64,000 nucleotides of DNA from Actinomadura oligospora ATCC 43269 (GCF_000518265.1 NZ_KI912412.1:223165-287164), one strand, 5' to 3'. Positions 24,408 to 36,086 are shown, numbered from the stretch's first letter. Numbers and translations: made by a program. Notes: a model not told the origin generated them from the letters alone.

Positions 24408-24889
24408 GCCGCGACGTTAACGCCGGTGCGGCGCGCGGGCAGCGAACGGGACCGGACGTCCAGGATCGCGTACTGGGCGAGCAGGGACACGCCGAGGAAG
24501 GCGATCAGGTTCCCGGATCCGGTCCGGACGCCGACCAGGTACGCGATGCCGAGCAGCCCGGCCCGGACGGTGATCGAGACGATCCACGCGACGACCGTCA
24601 GGCCGCCGCCGCGCCGCCACAGCGAGCCGTCGGGCTCGCGCCAGAGCCGCATCGTCGCGGCGCGCATGGCCCCCAGCAGCAGCGCGACGAGCGCCTCCAC
24701 CCCCAAGAGCCCGACGCTCAGGACCACGTGCGCGCGGTCGATCAGACCGCCCTGCGCGACGCCGACGATGACGAGGACCACCGGAAGCGTGTACATCCTC
24801 GCCTCGTCGATCCGCCGGGCCGTGAGCTGCCGCCGCAGGACCAGCCCCAGGACGAGGAGGACGATCAGGACGTTCGCCGGAGTGCTCAT
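24404..24889 (-). CDS. Integral membrane protein coupled to a two-component system
   Basis: 161 residues with about four membrane segments: near 5-20, 35-50, 55-75 and 100-150 (the last probably two). Short basic loops such as RRQLTARRIDEARM separate them; the layout (RRQLTARRIDEARMYTLPVVLVIVGV) is reminiscent of DUF1453/CcdC-like membrane proteins, a weak resemblance only. The stop overlaps the kinase start in an ATGA, so the protein may modulate or help the kinase sense its signal. It begins 10 bp after the stop of the GlxA-like regulator gene. Confidence 0.72.
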   Translation of the reverse strand: MSTPANVLIVLLVLGLVLRRQLTARRIDEARMYTLPVVLVIVGVAQGGLIDRAHVVLSVGLLGVEALVALLLGAMRAATMRLWREPDGSLWRRGGGLTVVAWIVSITVRAGLLGIAYLVGVRTGSGNLIAFLGVSLLAQYAILDVRSRSLPARRTGVNVAA

Positions 24890-24898
24890 ACCTCGAAG

Positions 24899-25933
24899 CT
24901 ACGGAGCGGGGTGGCCCGGAGCATCGGAGCGGGGCCCGAGATCGGCCCCTCCACCCCGGGGTGGAGAACCGGCCGGGGCGGAGAACACCCGCCGGTACCG
25001 TCCGGGGGTCGTGCCGGTCTCGGCGGCGAACCTGCGCCGGAAGTTGGACAGGTCGACGAAACCGCAGGCGGCGGCGACGGCCTCGACGGTCGCATCGGTG
25101 CGTTCCAGCAGGGTGCGGGCCGTCTCGATGCGCCGCCGCAGCAGCCACCGGCCGGGCGCGACGCCGAGCTCCCGCTCGAACAGCCGGGCCAGCGTCCGGG
25201 GCGAGACCGCGCCGTGGGCCGCCAGCTCCGCGACGCCGATCGGCCGGTGCAGGTTCGCCTCCGCCCACGCCACCACCGCGCCGAGGGTCTCCTCCGCCGC
25301 CCGGCTCGGCTGCGGCGCGAGCCGCGAGTACTGCCGCTGGCCGCCGTCCCGATGCGGCGGAACCACCATGTGCCGGGCGATCTCGGCCGCGTGCGCCGCG
25401 CCGAGGTCCCGCCGGACGAGCGCCAGCGCCAGATCGACGGCCGCGCCCGTCCCGGCGCTGGTCGCCACGTCACCGTGGTCGATGTACAGCTCGTCCGGGC
25501 AGACCGTCACCTGCGGGTACAGGTCGGCGAGCTCGTCCGCCATCCGCCAGTGCGTCGTGGCCGACCGTCCGTCGAGCAGGCCCGTCGCCGCCAGCGCGAA
25601 CGCCCCCGAGCAGAGCCCGACGATCCGCGCCCCCCGCGCGTGCGCGCGGCACAGCGCCGCGACCAGCCCGTCGGACGGACGTGCCGCGTGGTCGGGCCAC
25701 CCGGCGATGATCACCGTGTCGGCGCCGTCCATCGCGTCGAGGCCGTCCTCGACGAACAGCGGGCAGCCCGCGACGGCGGGCACGGCCCCGGGCGTCTCGG
25801 CGCACACCGCGAACGAGTAGCGCGCCGGGACGTCCGGGTGCACGACGCCGAAGACCTGCGCGATGCTGGCCAGCTCGAACGGCGACTGCGGCGGCACCGC
25901 GAGCGCGACGACCTGATGAGGACCGGACGACAT
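24899..25933 (-). CDS. GlxA-family transcriptional regulator (DJ-1/PfpI + AraC)
   Basis: 344 residues from ATG 25933. Residues ~5-170 are a DJ-1/PfpI (glutamine amidotransferase-like) domain, with the nucleophile-elbow region GARIVGLCSGAFALAATGLLDGRSATTHW and Cys-Ser-Gly-Ala. Residues ~210-320 form two AraC helix-turn-helix units (IGVAELAAHGAVSPRTLARLFERELGVAPGRWL and VEAVAAACGFVDLSNFRRRFAAETGTTPGRYRR). Such fusions activate catabolic or stress genes on binding small molecules. The C-terminal ~25 residues are a Pro/Gly tail. The membrane-protein, kinase and regulator genes follow within 10 bp, so it may head a four-gene unit. Confidence 0.9.
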   Translation of the reverse strand: MSSGPHQVVALAVPPQSPFELASIAQVFGVVHPDVPARYSFAVCAETPGAVPAVAGCPLFVEDGLDAMDGADTVIIAGWPDHAARPSDGLVAALCRAHARGARIVGLCSGAFALAATGLLDGRSATTHWRMADELADLYPQVTVCPDELYIDHGDVATSAGTGAAVDLALALVRRDLGAAHAAEIARHMVVPPHRDGGQRQYSRLAPQPSRAAEETLGAVVAWAEANLHRPIGVAELAAHGAVSPRTLARLFERELGVAPGRWLLRRRIETARTLLERTDATVEAVAAACGFVDLSNFRRRFAAETGTTPGRYRRVFSAPAGSPPRGGGADLGPRSDAPGHPAP

Positions 25934-26158
25934 GGCGGCAGAATAAGCACCGCCTAGGACAATCCCGCCACGCCTCGGCGACGAGCCCCCTGCACACTTG
26001 ACCACTTCCACAAGGATCGGACGATGGCGCGACCGATACGGCTCCGTCTCGACCATCATCGACGCACCCACCGACAAGATCCGCCCCACCCCGTCACCCA
26101 GCGAACCGACGGCCTCACACCCCATCCGTCACATGGGCCGAAGGTCACTCCACGCCGA

Positions 26159-27604
26159 TCAAGCCTTCTCCCGCGTGAGCACGTAGAAGGCGAGCGCCGC
26201 GACGGAGGCCAGCAATGCGACGCCACCGCCGAGCGCGAACCCGGACGCGTAGGCGTGCTCGGTCGGGACGGTCGTGTGCGGCAGCGTGTCCCGCGCCAGC
26301 AGCGCCGTGGTGACCGCCCCGGCCACGGCCCCGCCGACCAGCCTGACCAGGCTGTTCACCGCACTGGCCACAGCCGTCTGCTCCGGCCGGACGTGCTCGA
26401 CCGCCATCGTCCCGAGCGCCGCGAACGCCAGCCCGACCCCGGCCCCCAGCAGGACCGTCGCGCCATAAACGTCCCACCGATGGCCGTGGAAGACCGCGAG
26501 CCACCCGATCGAGAGCGCCGTCAACGCCGACCCAGCGGCGACGAGAACGGCCGCCGGGACCCGCCGCATCAACCACCCCGCCCGCGTGGACACCACGATC
26601 ATCACCAGCGTGGTCGGCAGCAGGAACAACCCGGCCTCGAGCACGGACGCTCCGAACCCGTATCCCGCCCGCGCCGGCGTCTGCACGAAGTTGGGGATCA
26701 GCGTGAACCCCCCGTACAGCGCGAACCCGAGCAGCATCGACGCGACGCTCGCGCCGATCGTGCCGCGGTGGGTGAGCATCGCGATGTCCACGAGCGGCTC
26801 GGCCGCGCGCCGCTCCACCACGACCCAGAGCACGCCGAGCACCACCGTCGCCGCGAACAGCCCGAGGACGCGCCCGGACGTCCACCCCCAGGCGCGCCCC
26901 TGGCTGATCCCCAGGAGCAGGCTGACCAGCAGGCCGCCGAGCAGCGCGGCCCCGGGCAGGTCGAGTCGCCCCTGAACGGGCGGCGCGCCGTCACGCACGA
27001 CCAGGGCGACGACGGCCGTCGCGACGGCCGCGAGCCCCGCGATCACCCAGAACACCGGCCGGTACCCGTCGGTGTAACGCGCGACGACCCCCGCCAGGAC
27101 GAGCCCGCCGCCGACGCCGACACCCATGGTCGCCGACACCACGCCGAGCCCGGTCGGCAGCTTCTCGCGCGGCAGCACGCCCCGGACGATCCCGACCGTG
27201 AGCGGCAGCGCCGCCATCGACACCCCCTGCAGGACGCGCGCGACGACCAGCACCACGAGCGACGTGGACAGCGCGCCGAGCACCGACCCCGCGACGAGCG
27301 CGCCCATCGCGACGAGCAGCATCCGCCGCCGCCCGTACAGGTCCCCCATCCTCCCGAGCAGCGGCGTGGCGACCGCCCCGACCAGCAGGCTCACCGTGAA
27401 CGCCCAGGCCACCGAGGTCAGCGGGGCGTCCAGCGCGGCCGTGAGCCGTCCGAGCAGCGGCAGCACCGCCGTCTGCTGGACGGACGTCACCGACGCCGCC
27501 ACCGCGAGCACCACCACGACCGGCCACGGCCCCCGCCCCGCCTCGGCCCCGCCGGTCCCACCGGCGGCCGTCGCCCGTTCCGTCCTCTGTCTCGTCAGCG
27601 CCAT
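26159..27604 (-). CDS. MFS transporter, DHA2-type multidrug exporter
   Basis: 481 residues with about 14 membrane segments, the DHA2 number. MFS signature motif A is visible between helices 2 and 3 as GRMGDLYGRRRMLL; motif C-like glycine-rich text (GVVSATMGVGVGGGLVLAGVV) in helix 5 marks drug/proton antiporters. It would export hydrophobic drugs with proton influx. AAGGAGT gives a ribosome binding site for ATG 27604. The promoter region is shared with a divergent MarR gene and contains three identical 15-bp palindromes, one directly between the start codon and the probable -10, so MarR repression of this exporter is very likely. Confidence 0.92.
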   Translation of the reverse strand: MALTRQRTERATAAGGTGGAEAGRGPWPVVVVLAVAASVTSVQQTAVLPLLGRLTAALDAPLTSVAWAFTVSLLVGAVATPLLGRMGDLYGRRRMLLVAMGALVAGSVLGALSTSLVVLVVARVLQGVSMAALPLTVGIVRGVLPREKLPTGLGVVSATMGVGVGGGLVLAGVVARYTDGYRPVFWVIAGLAAVATAVVALVVRDGAPPVQGRLDLPGAALLGGLLVSLLLGISQGRAWGWTSGRVLGLFAATVVLGVLWVVVERRAAEPLVDIAMLTHRGTIGASVASMLLGFALYGGFTLIPNFVQTPARAGYGFGASVLEAGLFLLPTTLVMIVVSTRAGWLMRRVPAAVLVAAGSALTALSIGWLAVFHGHRWDVYGATVLLGAGVGLAFAALGTMAVEHVRPEQTAVASAVNSLVRLVGGAVAGAVTTALLARDTLPHTTVPTEHAYASGFALGGGVALLASVAALAFYVLTREKA

Positions 27605-27616
27605 CGCGCCACTCCT

Positions 27617-27631
27617 TACCTAACTTAGGTA
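27617..27631. promoter_or_regulatory. MarR operator O1
   Basis: TACCTAACTTAGGTA, a perfect 7-bp inverted repeat around a central base. It ends 13 bp from the exporter start codon, covering the ribosome binding site side of its leader. Confidence 0.85.
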
Positions 27632-27689
27632 TCTATTTCACGCCCGCCCGCCACCCCGGGGCGGCACGAAGGGAACGAATCAGAAAATA

Positions 27690-27704
27690 TACCTAAGTTA
27701 GGTA
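27690..27704. promoter_or_regulatory. MarR operator O2
   Basis: TACCTAAGTTAGGTA, same palindrome as O1, in the middle of the divergent promoter region. Confidence 0.85.
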
Positions 27705-27735
27705 TCTATCTAGGTGACCCGCATCACACGACACT

Positions 27736-27750
27736 TACCTAAGTTAGGTA
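27736..27750. promoter_or_regulatory. MarR operator O3
   Basis: TACCTAAGTTAGGTA, third copy, ending 10 bp before the marR-like start codon. Binding here would block its own translation start region and give autoregulation. Confidence 0.85.
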
Positions 27751-27760
27751 GCATTCCGAC

Positions 27761-28237
27761 ATGCCCGAACCGAGCCCCGCCGACCTGATCGCCCGCCTCG
27801 GCGCGCTGTCCGCCGCCGTGAGCCGAGGGCGGCTCTACGAGACCGCCGTCGAGGCCACCGGCGCCCATCTGGAGCGTCCGGCCATCACCATCCTCGGCGT
27901 GCTCAACGCGGCGGACGCGCCATGCCGCATCGGCGAGATCGCGCACCGCATGCAGGTCGAGGGCCCGCACGTCACCCGGCACGTCAAGCGGCTCGAGCAG
28001 CGCGGCCTGGTCCGCGCGGTCACCGACCCCGACGACCGCCGCGCCCGCCTCGTCGAACTCACCCCCGACGGCAAGCGGGTCATCGACCGCTACCTCGGCG
28101 TCATCCTCGGCTGGTTCGACTCCGCGCTCGACGCATGGACGCCGTCCGACCGCGACGACCTGTACCGCCTGGTCACCCGCCTCCTAGACGACCTCACCGG
28201 CTCCCTCGCCCGCTACGAAGCCCCCTCCCCCACCTGA
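27761..28237 (+). CDS. MarR-family transcriptional regulator
   Basis: 158 residues. The winged helix lies at ~38-105: ERPAITILGVLNAADAPCRIGEIAHRMQVEGPHVTRHVKRLEQRGLVRAVTDPDDRRARLVELTPDGKRVI, with the DDRR wing typical of MarR. N- and C-terminal helices form the dimer interface. It is divergent from the MFS exporter gene with three operators between them, so it is almost certainly the local repressor, released by a ligand that the pump exports. One Cys (ADAPCRIGE) lies at the recognition domain edge and could be redox active; this is speculation. Confidence 0.92.
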   Translation: MPEPSPADLIARLGALSAAVSRGRLYETAVEATGAHLERPAITILGVLNAADAPCRIGEIAHRMQVEGPHVTRHVKRLEQRGLVRAVTDPDDRRARLVELTPDGKRVIDRYLGVILGWFDSALDAWTPSDRDDLYRLVTRLLDDLTGSLARYEAPSPT

Positions 28238-28254
28238 CACCCACCCCAGACCCG

Positions 28255-28294
28255 CCCCCCCCCCCCGCGGACACGCGGACACGCGGACACGCGG
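28255..28294. repeat. Poly-C run and 8-bp tandem repeat
   Basis: Twelve consecutive C at 28255-28266, then GCGGACAC repeated three and a half times to 28294. It lies in the short gap between convergent genes. Confidence 0.9.
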
Positions 28295-28324
28295 AAGGCC
28301 GCGTCCCCGAGGGGCGCGGCCTTC
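28294..28324. terminator. Bidirectional hairpin between marR-like gene and parE
   Basis: GAAGGCCGCG at 28294-28303 pairs with CGCGGCCTTC at 28315-28324 around an 11-base loop that can pair further (CCC/GGG). It lies 15 bp after the parE stop and serves both convergent genes. Confidence 0.8.
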
Positions 28325-28339
28325 GTCGTCACCGCTCGA

Positions 28340-30430
<2,091 letters not shown>

Positions 30431-30559
30431 CTGCTGTGCTCCTCGGGGGATGGACGGTCGGCATGAGGGTACCCCCGGGGACCGACACTCCACCGACACC
30501 ACGCCGCTCCACACATTCCGGACCAGGGGTGGAGACGCCGGAATCCACCCCCAGGATGA

Positions 30560-30589
30560 TTGGAGGCGCAGGTCACGGCGTTCTAGGGT
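30560..30589 (+). promoter_or_regulatory. Promoter of ABC exporter genes, probably leaderless message
   Basis: TTGGAG at 30560-30565 and TAGGGT at 30584-30589 are spaced by 18 bp. The ATG at 30596 lies only 6 bp past the -10 and there is no Shine-Dalgarno sequence, so transcription probably starts at the ATG itself. Confidence 0.6.
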
Positions 30590-30595
30590 TTTTCC

Positions 30596-31498
30596 ATGAC
30601 AAACACCATCAGCGTGCACGGCCTGCGCAAACGTTACGGAGACGTGCAGGCCGTGGACGGGGTCTCCTTCGAGGTGGCCGAGGGCGAGTTCTTCGGCATC
30701 CTCGGCCCGAACGGCGCGGGGAAGACGACCACCCTGGAGATCGTCGAGGGGCTGCGGGAGGCCGACGAGGGTGAGGTCGAGCTGCTCGGCCTGAAGCCGT
30801 GGCCGCGCAACTCCAGGCTGCTGCCGCGGATCGGCGTCCAGCTCCAGGCGACGTCCTTCTTCGAGCGGCTCACCGCGCGCGAGCAGCTGCGGACGTTCGG
30901 TTCGCTCTACGGCGTGTCCGCGCGCAAGGCCGACGAGATGCTCGAGACGGTCGGCCTCACCGAGAAGGCCGACGAACGCGTCGAGAAGCTCTCCGGCGGG
31001 CAGGCGCAGCGGCTGTCCATCGCGTGCGCGCTCGTCCACGACCCCGAGCTGGTCTTCCTGGACGAGCCCACCGCCGCGCTGGACCCGCAGGCCCGGCGCA
31101 ACCTGTGGGACGTGCTGCGCGCGATCAACACCGAGGGCCGCACGATCGTGCTGACCACGCACTACATGGACGAGGCCGAGGTGCTCTGCGACCGCGTCGC
31201 GATCATGGACCGCGGGCAGATCCTCCGGCTCGGCCCGCCCGCGGCGCTCGTCCGCGGCCTGGACGCGCCGACCCGTGTCAGCGTGGCCAGCGGTGTCCTG
31301 GCCGCCGAGGACGCCCGCCGCCTGCCCGGCGTGGACGAGGTGACCGACGACGGCGTGTCCCTGATCGTCGAGACCCGCGACCCGTCCTCGGTCGTCGCGG
31401 CGCTGTCCGCCAAGGACGCCCTGGACGGCGTCCAGATCCGCGGCGCCACGCTCGAGGACGTCTTCCTGGAACTCACGGGACGGGAATACAGGGCATGA
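30596..31498 (+). CDS. ABC transporter ATP-binding protein (ABC-2 exporter, DrrA-like)
   Basis: 300 residues. Walker A GPNGAGKTT, Q-loop VQLQATSFFERL, signature KLSGGQAQR, Walker B LVFLDEPTAALDP and H-loop His in LTTHYMDEAE are all present. The C-terminal ~80 residues are the regulatory extension common in DrrA-type ATPases (VSVASGVLAAEDARRLPGV...LEDVFLELTGREYRA). It energises the ABC-2 permease encoded at 31698. Between them lies a duplicated 102-bp sequence whose open frame overlaps both genes by ATGA. Typical substrates are lipids or hydrophobic antibiotics; here unknown. Confidence 0.92.
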   Translation: MTNTISVHGLRKRYGDVQAVDGVSFEVAEGEFFGILGPNGAGKTTTLEIVEGLREADEGEVELLGLKPWPRNSRLLPRIGVQLQATSFFERLTAREQLRTFGSLYGVSARKADEMLETVGLTEKADERVEKLSGGQAQRLSIACALVHDPELVFLDEPTAALDPQARRNLWDVLRAINTEGRTIVLTTHYMDEAEVLCDRVAIMDRGQILRLGPPAALVRGLDAPTRVSVASGVLAAEDARRLPGVDEVTDDGVSLIVETRDPSSVVAALSAKDALDGVQIRGATLEDVFLELTGREYRA

Positions 31499-31697
31499 GC
31501 GTGCCGGAGGGGCGCGGCGGCGCCTGGACTGAGCGAGGAACGAGCGAGGGAAGGCGCCGCCTTTCAGCGCACCGGAGGCATGCGGGGGGACACGGCATGA
31601 GCGTGCCGGAGGGGCGCGGCGGCGCCTGGACTGAGCGAGGAACGAGCGAGGGAAGGCGCCGCCTTCCGGCGCACCGGAGGCATGCGGGAGACGCGAC
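31494..31697 (+). repeat. 102-bp tandem direct duplication between ABC genes
   Basis: Two nearly identical copies (31494-31595 and 31596-31697) that differ at a few bases. Each contains an inverted repeat, GGCGGCGCC paired with GGCGCCGCC about 28 bases apart (first copy 31516-31524 and 31553-31561), around a purine-rich core TGAGCGAGGAACGAGCGAGG. The shape is that of a small mobile or structural repeat rather than coding DNA. Confidence 0.9.
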
Positions 31698-31701
31698 ATG
31701 A
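31495..31701 (+). CDS. Possible 68-residue repeat peptide coupled to both ABC genes
   Basis: The duplication is an exact multiple of three, so an open frame runs through both copies: a 34-residue unit MSVPEGRGGAWTERGTSEGR... twice, highly basic (RRRLSAHRRHAG). Its ATG overlaps the ATPase stop (ATGA at 31495-31498) and its TGA overlaps the permease ATG (31698-31701). This would let ribosomes continue from ATPase to peptide to permease. Codon use is not informative because the DNA is repetitive. It may be an accidental frame that only preserves coupling, and I know no function for the peptide. Confidence 0.4.
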   Translation: MSVPEGRGGAWTERGTSEGRRRLSAHRRHAGGHGMSVPEGRGGAWTERGTSEGRRRLPAHRRHAGDAT

Positions 31702-32774
31702 GCAACTTTGCGAGTTTCAAGTCGCTGTCACGGGCGCTGTTCCTCGGCTTCCGCCGGGACCGCGGGGCGCTGTTCTTCACGATCCTGTTCCCCCTGCTGT
31801 TCCTGGTGATCTTCGGCGGGGTGTTCGGCAAGCAGTCCACCGGCAAGGTCGAGGTCGTGGAGATCGGCGCGGTGCCGGTGCTCGACCAGGCCGTGGCGCA
31901 CGACGCGTCCGGCGATCTGCGCAAGACCGTGAAGCTCAGCCGGAACGACGACCGCGCGGCCGCCCTGAAGAAGGTCGGCAAGGGTGACGCGGACGCGGCC
32001 GTCGAGCAGAGCGGCGGGAAGATCGTCGTCCACTACTCCGGCGCCGACCAGGTGAAGTCCGGCGTGGTCCAGGCGGTGGTGCAGCAGGTGGCGAACTCGG
32101 CGAACCTCGCCGCGACCGGCCGTCCGCCGACGTACACGGTCGACGGGCAGCGGGTCGAGGACAAGTCGATCAAGGGCATCAACTTCTTCACGCCGTCCCT
32201 GCTGGGCTGGGCGCTCGCGTCCGCGGGCATGTTCGGCGCGTCGCAGACGCTCGTCCTGTGGCGGACCAAGGGGCTGCTGCGCAGGCTGCGCCTGGCGCCG
32301 GTGCCGATCCCGACGGTGTTCGGCGCGCGGGTCGTGGTGAGCCTCGGCATCGCGCTCTTCCAGCTCGCGGTGTTCCTGCTGGTGGCGCAGCTCCCGTTCT
32401 TCGGCCTGAAGCTGCAGAACGCGTGGTGGATGTCGATCCCGCTGGTGATCTGCGGCGTGCTGACGTTCCTGTCGCTCGGGATGCTGGTCGGGGCGTGGGC
32501 CAAGACCCAGGAGACCGCGCAGACGGTGACGCAGCTGATCGTCCTGCCGATGGCGTTCCTCGGCGGGTCGTTCTTCCCGCTGGACTACGCGCCGAAGTGG
32601 ATGCAGGTCCTGTCGTACGTCTTCCCCCTGCGCTATCTGAACGAGGGGATGCTGAACGTGATGGCGCGCGGACTCGGGCCCACGTCGGCGCTTCCGCAGA
32701 TGGCGATCCTGCTGGGCATCGCGGTGGTCGCCGGCGGCATCGCGGCGCGGCTGTTCCGCTGGGACGCCACATGA
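31698..32774 (+). CDS. ABC-2 type transporter permease
   Basis: 358 residues from ATG 31698, with GGGAG about 8 bp upstream. The layout is that of YhgE/DrrB-type ABC-2 permeases: one N-terminal membrane segment (~24-44, LFFTILFPLLFLVIFGGVFG), an external domain of ~120 residues, then five membrane segments at ~165-355. The conserved loop PLDYAPKWMQVLSYVFPLRYLNEGM and the amphipathic RTKGLLRRLRLAPVP segment are characteristic. It forms the channel for the ATPase at 30596. The external domain is rich in Val, Asp and Lys and may bind substrate. Confidence 0.92.
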   Translation: MSNFASFKSLSRALFLGFRRDRGALFFTILFPLLFLVIFGGVFGKQSTGKVEVVEIGAVPVLDQAVAHDASGDLRKTVKLSRNDDRAAALKKVGKGDADAAVEQSGGKIVVHYSGADQVKSGVVQAVVQQVANSANLAATGRPPTYTVDGQRVEDKSIKGINFFTPSLLGWALASAGMFGASQTLVLWRTKGLLRRLRLAPVPIPTVFGARVVVSLGIALFQLAVFLLVAQLPFFGLKLQNAWWMSIPLVICGVLTFLSLGMLVGAWAKTQETAQTVTQLIVLPMAFLGGSFFPLDYAPKWMQVLSYVFPLRYLNEGMLNVMARGLGPTSALPQMAILLGIAVVAGGIAARLFRWDAT

Positions 32775-32904
32775 TCGACCTGATGTGACCTCGGTCACTA
32801 AAGCCGCCATTCTGCTGTGGGCGTACTGAGAAGCAGGTTGGGAACGTCAGCGTCGGGTTAGATGTTGTCCTAAGTACCGACCCCGACTTCATGAGGAAGG
32901 TGCC

Positions 32905-33132
32905 GTGACTGGAGCCCTTGCCCCGACCAAGCCGCTGACGGCCGCCGACCGGTGCGACCGCTGTGGCGCTCAGGCCTACGTCCGTGCGGTCCTTGTAGGC
33001 GGCGGCGACCTTCTGTTCTGCGCCCACCACGGACGCAAGTACTCGGAGGCGCTCCGCTCGAACGGGGCCGACATCCAGGATGAGACAGACAGGCTGACCA
33101 CCCCGGCAACCGCTCCGGAAGACGAGCGATAG
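32905..33132 (+). CDS. DUF7455-like small zinc-ribbon protein
   Basis: 75 residues from GTG 32905, with GAGGAAGG upstream. CDRCGAQAYVRAV...LLFCAHHGRKYSEAL gives a CxxC pair followed by CxxH, a likely zinc site. Small proteins of this kind are conserved near the principal sigma factor gene in actinobacteria, as here. Function is not known. A 13-bp perfect hairpin 24 bp after its stop ends the message. Confidence 0.85.
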   Translation: MTGALAPTKPLTAADRCDRCGAQAYVRAVLVGGGDLLFCAHHGRKYSEALRSNGADIQDETDRLTTPATAPEDER

Positions 33133-33156
33133 CCCTCGAAATAAGTGAATCGCCGT

Positions 33157-33187
33157 ACGGCGGTCATCGCACGCCGATGACCGCCGT
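33157..33187 (+). terminator. Terminator after the DUF7455-like gene
   Basis: ACGGCGGTCATCG at 33157-33169 pairs perfectly with 33175-33187 around a 5-base loop, 24 bp past the stop codon. No long T-run follows, as is common in high-GC actinomycetes. Confidence 0.75.
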
Positions 33188-33382
33188 TCTGCTGTGACGA
33201 ACAGAACACCCAACGTGTTCGTTTCCTCACACGCCGTCCATTTTCGAAGCGGCGACCTGGGAAAACCCTCGAACGGCCCATATCCTGGGGACACCGCCGT
33301 CTGGAGCCACCGGCTCATCATGCCCGGGAAACGGCCCGGAACGGCGGGAAATGGAACGTTCGCTACGCCATCGGAGGGATCC

Positions 33383-34129
33383 GTGCTGATTCTGCTGCCG
33401 CCGTCCGAAAAGAAGTCCCGCACCGGGGACGGCCCGCCGCTGGATCTGGCATCCCTCAGCTTCCCCGCCCTGAACCCCGTCCGCGAGCGGGTCCTGGGCG
33501 CCCTCGGCGAGGCGTGCCTGCGCGAGGACGCGGCCGACGTGCTCGGCCTGCCGTCCGGCCAGACCGACGAGGCGCTGACCCGCAACCGGGCGCTGCGCGA
33601 GGCCCCGACGCTCCGGGTCGCCGAGCTCTACCAGGGCGTCCTGTACGACAACCTGGCCCTGCACGAGCTTCCCGCGGGTCCGGCCGCCGAGCAGATCATC
33701 GTCTTCTCGGGCCTGTGGGGCGCGCTGCGGCTCACGGACCGGATCCCCCCATACCGGCTCGCCATGGGCGTTTCCCTCCCGCCGGAGGGGCGGCTGGCGT
33801 CCCTCTGGCGTCCCGCGATGGCCGAGGCCCTCGCCGATCTCCCCGACGGTCTCGTCGTGGACATGCGCTCCGGCCCCTACGCGGCCGCCTGGAAGGCCCG
33901 CCGGCCCGCCGTCGCCGTCCGCGTGTTCCGCGAGTTCTTCCTCGGAGGCGTCCCGAAGCGGACGGTCGTCAGCCACATGGCGAAGGCCACCCGCGGCAGG
34001 ATCGCCCACGACCTGCTCGAGGCGGGCGCCGACCCGGCCACCCCGGAGGAACTCCTCAAGGCCGTCACCGACCTCGGCCACGCCGCCGAGCTCAACGGCC
34101 CCAACCTGGACGTCATCCTCCAGGCCTGA
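33383..34129 (+). CDS. yaaA: Peroxide stress protein YaaA-like (DUF328)
   Basis: 248 residues from GTG 33383, with CGGAGGG about 6 bp upstream; an in-frame ATG at 33194 would add 63 unlikely residues. The protein begins with VLILLPPSEKKS, the YaaA N-terminus, and contains LYQGVLYDNL, IIVFSGLWGALRLTDRIPPYRLAMGVSLP and VVDMRSGPYAAAW, all typical of the family. E. coli YaaA binds DNA and lowers free iron during peroxide stress. Whether that holds in actinomycetes is unknown. It is convergent with the sigma factor gene, with a strong hairpin between them. Confidence 0.88.
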   Translation: MLILLPPSEKKSRTGDGPPLDLASLSFPALNPVRERVLGALGEACLREDAADVLGLPSGQTDEALTRNRALREAPTLRVAELYQGVLYDNLALHELPAGPAAEQIIVFSGLWGALRLTDRIPPYRLAMGVSLPPEGRLASLWRPAMAEALADLPDGLVVDMRSGPYAAAWKARRPAVAVRVFREFFLGGVPKRTVVSHMAKATRGRIAHDLLEAGADPATPEELLKAVTDLGHAAELNGPNLDVILQA

Positions 34130-34190
34130 CCACCCGAGCACGCCCCGCGCATGTTCGCGCACACAACGTGCCCACCCCTGGGCAGCAAGA

Positions 34191-34218
34191 ACGCCCCCGC
34201 CGCGTGGCGGGGGCGTTT
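34191..34218. terminator. Strong terminator between yaaA and the sigma factor gene
   Basis: An 11-bp perfect stem, ACGCCCCCGCC at 34191-34201 with 34206-34216, around a GCGT loop and followed by TT on the plus strand. It serves both convergent genes. Confidence 0.88.
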
Positions 34219-34230
34219 CTCACATGCTGA

Positions 34231-35883
<1,653 letters not shown>

Positions 35884-36086
35884 AAATACCTCTCGAACGA
35901 ACGTGTGGGTTGGCTGACCCAAGCGCCCTGACGGGACGGGCCTCACTAGGAGTGGGACCACGTGCACCGGGCGGGCACCCTGTGCGGGACCGCAGCGTAC
36001 CCGCTCTTACTAGGGTCAAGCACTCTGGCACGGCTGCGCATTCCGCTTGGGTGTGCTGCCCGGTAACACACCACCTTAGAGGGCGC

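Noticed and set aside
27601..27760. The MarR operators as a CRISPR-like repeat array
   Set aside because: Only three copies of a 15-bp perfect palindrome at unequal spacing; they are operators, not CRISPR repeats.
31728..32810. Long minus-strand frame opposite the ABC permease
   Set aside because: Shadow of the permease gene: Arg/His-rich text with no domains.
35994..36019. TTGACC and TACGCT as a promoter for the sigma factor gene
   Set aside because: The two hexamers are only 14 bp apart, too short for a sigma-70 promoter. The real promoter was not located.
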